This document shows positions 7,576 to 8,772 of a DNA stretch of 8,772 bases, in pieces. Position 1 is the first letter of the stretch. Every line of letters starts with the position of its first letter. The translations under genes and the position numbers were made by a program. The DNA comes from Acidobacteriota bacterium (GTDB taxonomy: Bacteria > Acidobacteriota > Blastocatellia > Pyrinomonadales > Pyrinomonadaceae), in NCBI GenBank assembly GCA_024640445.1, contig JAHEEZ010000146.1, positions 1 through 8,772 on the forward strand. Reading direction: 5' to 3'. The notes under the pieces were generated by a model. That model saw only the letters and a program-made list of their open reading frames with translations. It was not told the origin of the DNA and searched no databases.

Positions 7576-7603
7576 ATTCAGACGCTCGATCAATCGAACC
7601 ACA

Positions 7604-7638
7604 TTGATACATGATCCCTGATCATTGATACCTGAAAC
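7604..7638. repeat. Heptamer tandem array, five units
   Basis: Five consecutive 7-nt units occur without gaps: TTGATAC, ATGATCC, CTGATCA, TTGATAC and CTGAAAC (consensus xTGATAC). The first and fourth are identical and 21 nt apart. Units two to four also contain a perfect inverted repeat, ATGATC and GATCAT around CCT (7611-7625). It resembles the short tandemly repeated heptamers seen in some bacterial intergenic regions. An operator is less likely because no gene starts nearby. Confidence 0.6.
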
Positions 7639-7729
7639 GTCGCATAGCACTGACCTGACCCGGGTTTTTCTGGTCCAGCTCAAAGGTGGTAAAAAGCCAT
7701 AGAAGAGAGAGATCTGGAGGAAACGAGGT

Positions 7730-8521
7730 CTACGGATGGACGGCGATCTCCAGGCCGGTTTCTGCCCGCAACCTTTCGCCGAAGCTTTCCAGTTCTGACC
7801 TCTCGATCTTTCTCGGTTCCACGGCAGGATAAGGCGTTTCCTCGTAATTTCCGCGCGCATCGACAAACCACTCCTTCGGTATTGCGCGGGTAGGCGTGTT
7901 GAGCTGCACTTCGTGCGGCGAGATCTCGGTCAGCATCCGCACAAATTCGCGGAACTGGTCCTCGTCATAAGGCTGGTACATCGACTGGATGGCGAGATAG
8001 CCTTTGTACTGCTCCTTGAAATCCCTGATGCCTTCGAAAACCGAGGAAAGCGTTATTCCTTCAACAGGTTTATTTACTCGTTGGAATGTCTTCTCGTCTG
8101 CGGCGTCGAGTTTGCAGAATACCTTGTCGGCGGCGTTCAGGTCGTCAATGACCTCCACTTCGTGAAGATGCGCCGCGTTGGTAAGGACGACAACCTCTTT
8201 CCCGGTGATCGCTCTTGCGACGCGTATCGCCTCACCGAGATTCTGAGCGAGCGTCGGCTCCCCGCTCCCGGAAAATGTAACGACGTCAGCCGATTTCCAG
8301 TCGGAACGATGGAGGTCCGCGATGACCTGGCGGATGGGTACAAAAACACGGCGGCGGGAGGTGTGGAGGTTGATCTTCCCCAGTTGGCAATAGATGCACC
8401 GAAAGGAGCAAATGGAATTTACGAAGAGAAGATCAACCCCCAGGGACTTCCCCAAGCGCCACGAATCCACCGGTCCGTAGATAGTACTGACCCTCGGATA
8501 TGTGCCGTCGGTGTCGCCCAT
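7730..8521 (-). CDS. Radical SAM protein, COG0731 / TYW1-like family
   Basis: This 263-residue protein has the radical SAM cysteines C38, C42 and C45 (CSFRCIYC), which hold the [4Fe-4S] cluster that cleaves S-adenosylmethionine. FSGSGEPTL (83-91) is the SAM amino-group (GGEP-type) motif. VVLTNAAHL (111-119) and KLDAADEKTFQRVNKP (137-152) are later barrel strands. The N-terminal YGPVDSWRLGKSLGVDLL (15-32) and VQLNTPTRAIP (205-215) are hallmarks of the COG0731 group, whose archaeal members include the tRNA wyosine enzyme TYW1. Bacterial members are mostly uncharacterised, so a tRNA role is not claimed. There is no auxiliary cluster domain and no flavodoxin domain. The start ATG (complement of 8519-8521) has only a weak purine-rich site upstream. 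The gene follows the universal stress protein gene on the same strand after 35 nt, so cotranscription is likely. It ends facing the redox operon. Confidence 0.88.
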   Translation of the reverse strand: MGDTDGTYPRVSTIYGPVDSWRLGKSLGVDLLFVNSICSFRCIYCQLGKINLHTSRRRVFVPIRQVIADLHRSDWKSADVVTFSGSGEPTLAQNLGEAIRVARAITGKEVVVLTNAAHLHEVEVIDDLNAADKVFCKLDAADEKTFQRVNKPVEGITLSSVFEGIRDFKEQYKGYLAIQSMYQPYDEDQFREFVRMLTEISPHEVQLNTPTRAIPKEWFVDARGNYEETPYPAVEPRKIERSELESFGERLRAETGLEIAVHP

Positions 8522-8541
8522 TGAAGACTCTTTACAACCAT

Positions 8542-8556
8542 GCCCGCCTTGCGGGC
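8542..8556. other. GC hairpin in the spacer between the two - strand genes
   Basis: GCCCGC (8542-8547) and GCGGGC (8551-8556) are perfect inverted repeats around a 3-nt loop. They sit directly after the stop codon of the universal stress protein gene on the - strand. No T-run follows, so a full terminator is unlikely. It could pause transcription, protect the upstream message end, or partly separate expression of the two genes. Confidence 0.45.
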
Positions 8557-8772
8557 CTAGGAAACGGGTCTGATCACTTCGACCGAACAGTGGGACCTTG
8601 CCGCAACTGCTGTCGAGGTACTCCCGATCAAAAATCTTTCAAGCTTGCTGTTGTATGAATTCGCGCCGAGGAAAATGCAATCCGCGCGAAGCTTCTCGGC
8701 TTCCTCTACTATAACCTGTTTTGGGTTCCCGTTTCTAACACTAAGATCAACCGCGCATCCGGCGTTCTCAAG
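8557..8772 (-). CDS. Universal stress protein (UspA family), C-terminal part only
   Basis: The - strand frame is open from the window edge to a TAG (complement of 8557-8559) and gives 71 residues. EEAEKLRADCIFLGANS (23-39) is the amphipathic helix and beta strand of the Usp fold. GANSYNSKLERFLIGSTSTAVAAR spans the ATP-binding motif G-x2-(polar)-x9-G-S: G36, then G50, S51 and T52. The closing HCSVEVIRP (61-69) matches the usual PVLVVR-type end strand, with Cys and Glu variations. It would be a small cytoplasmic nucleotide-binding stress protein, or one domain of a tandem Usp. The N-terminal half, with the first ATP-contact Asp, lies outside. The radical SAM gene begins 35 nt further along this strand. 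Confidence 0.88.
   Translation of the reverse strand, partial: LENAGCAVDLSVRNGNPKQVIVEEAEKLRADCIFLGANSYNSKLERFLIGSTSTAVAARSHCSVEVIRPVS

Larger units (their letters stand above)
7399..7729. other. Non-coding gap between convergent genes
   Basis: These 331 nt separate the end of the redox operon from the end of the radical SAM gene. Reading frames cross it on both strands, but they are continuations of shadow frames and show no family signature or ribosome site. It contains a possible terminator, two groups of 8/9-nt repeat units and a heptamer array, listed separately. A small hairpin lies at 7524-7539 (CCGAT, 6-nt loop, ATCGG), and another inverted repeat at 7586-7597 (TCGAT, CA, ATCGA). I see no convincing U-tailed hairpin for the - strand gene. 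Confidence 0.7.

Noticed and set aside
7151..7576. A + strand frame running from the ferredoxin domain into the gap and ending in AKAAKSAK.
   Set aside because: It is out of frame with the real gene. The tail is only the 9-nt repeat read as codons.
7549..7638. CRISPR array.
   Set aside because: Units are only 7-9 nt, contiguous and degenerate, with no spacers and no cas genes in the window.
7649..7690. Possible terminator for the radical SAM gene using CTG-ACC and GGTCAG arms.
   Set aside because: The stem needs a bulge, the loop is long, and no T-run follows on the - strand.
7045..7866. A 273-codon - strand frame spanning the intergenic gap.
   Set aside because: It overlaps both the ferredoxin domain and the end of the radical SAM gene. 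The part in the gap is translated repeat sequence (FADFAAFAFK type), a known source of false predictions.
7913..8524. A 203-codon + strand frame opposite the radical SAM gene.
   Set aside because: It is antisense to a gene with a full CxxxCxxC and SAM-binding motif set, and it shows no family of its own.

Overview
The window holds one head-to-tail redox gene cluster on the + strand (1-7398). A convergent pair of - strand genes follows it (7730-8772). Base composition is moderately GC-rich and coding density is high. The sequence is bacterial. The only taxonomic hints are the family types and the degenerate intergenic repeats of CGC-purine-purine-A type, a style I associate with Acidobacteriota and similar soil bacteria. 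That assignment is tentative.

Region 1-2335 encodes the two subunits of an NfnAB-type enzyme, the electron-bifurcating NADH-dependent reduced ferredoxin:NADP+ oxidoreductase. The small FAD/[2Fe-2S] subunit is cut at its N-terminus by the window edge. The large subunit is a glutamate-synthase-small-subunit-like flavoprotein and is complete. Region 2338-5219 encodes a two-subunit 2-oxoacid:ferredoxin oxidoreductase, with a fused gamma-alpha subunit and a TPP/[4Fe-4S] beta subunit. Region 5230-7398 encodes a 722-residue protein. Its C-terminus is a single-cluster [4Fe-4S] ferredoxin. Its middle looks like the TPP domain of single-chain pyruvate:ferredoxin oxidoreductase, but the cofactor-binding residues are gone. 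The five genes are spaced by 26, 2, -4 and 10 nt, so they almost certainly form one operon. Its promoter and first codons lie upstream of the window.

The inferred logic is a compact electron module. KorAB oxidises a 2-oxoacid to an acyl-CoA and CO2 and releases low-potential electrons. The ferredoxin-tailed protein could accept or carry them. NfnAB could couple ferredoxin oxidation, together with NADH, to NADPH formation, or run in reverse to supply reduced ferredoxin for reductive carboxylation. The ferredoxin-tailed pseudo-PFOR protein is the least described part and the best candidate for something new.

Region 7399-7729 is a 331-nt gap between convergent genes with no credible gene. It carries two kinds of short-period degenerate repeats (8/9-mers near 7433-7456 and 7549-7575, heptamers at 7604-7638) and a possible terminator for the redox operon. 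On the - strand, a universal stress protein gene (C-terminal part only, 8557-8772) is followed after 35 nt by a radical SAM protein of the COG0731 (TYW1-like) type (7730-8521).
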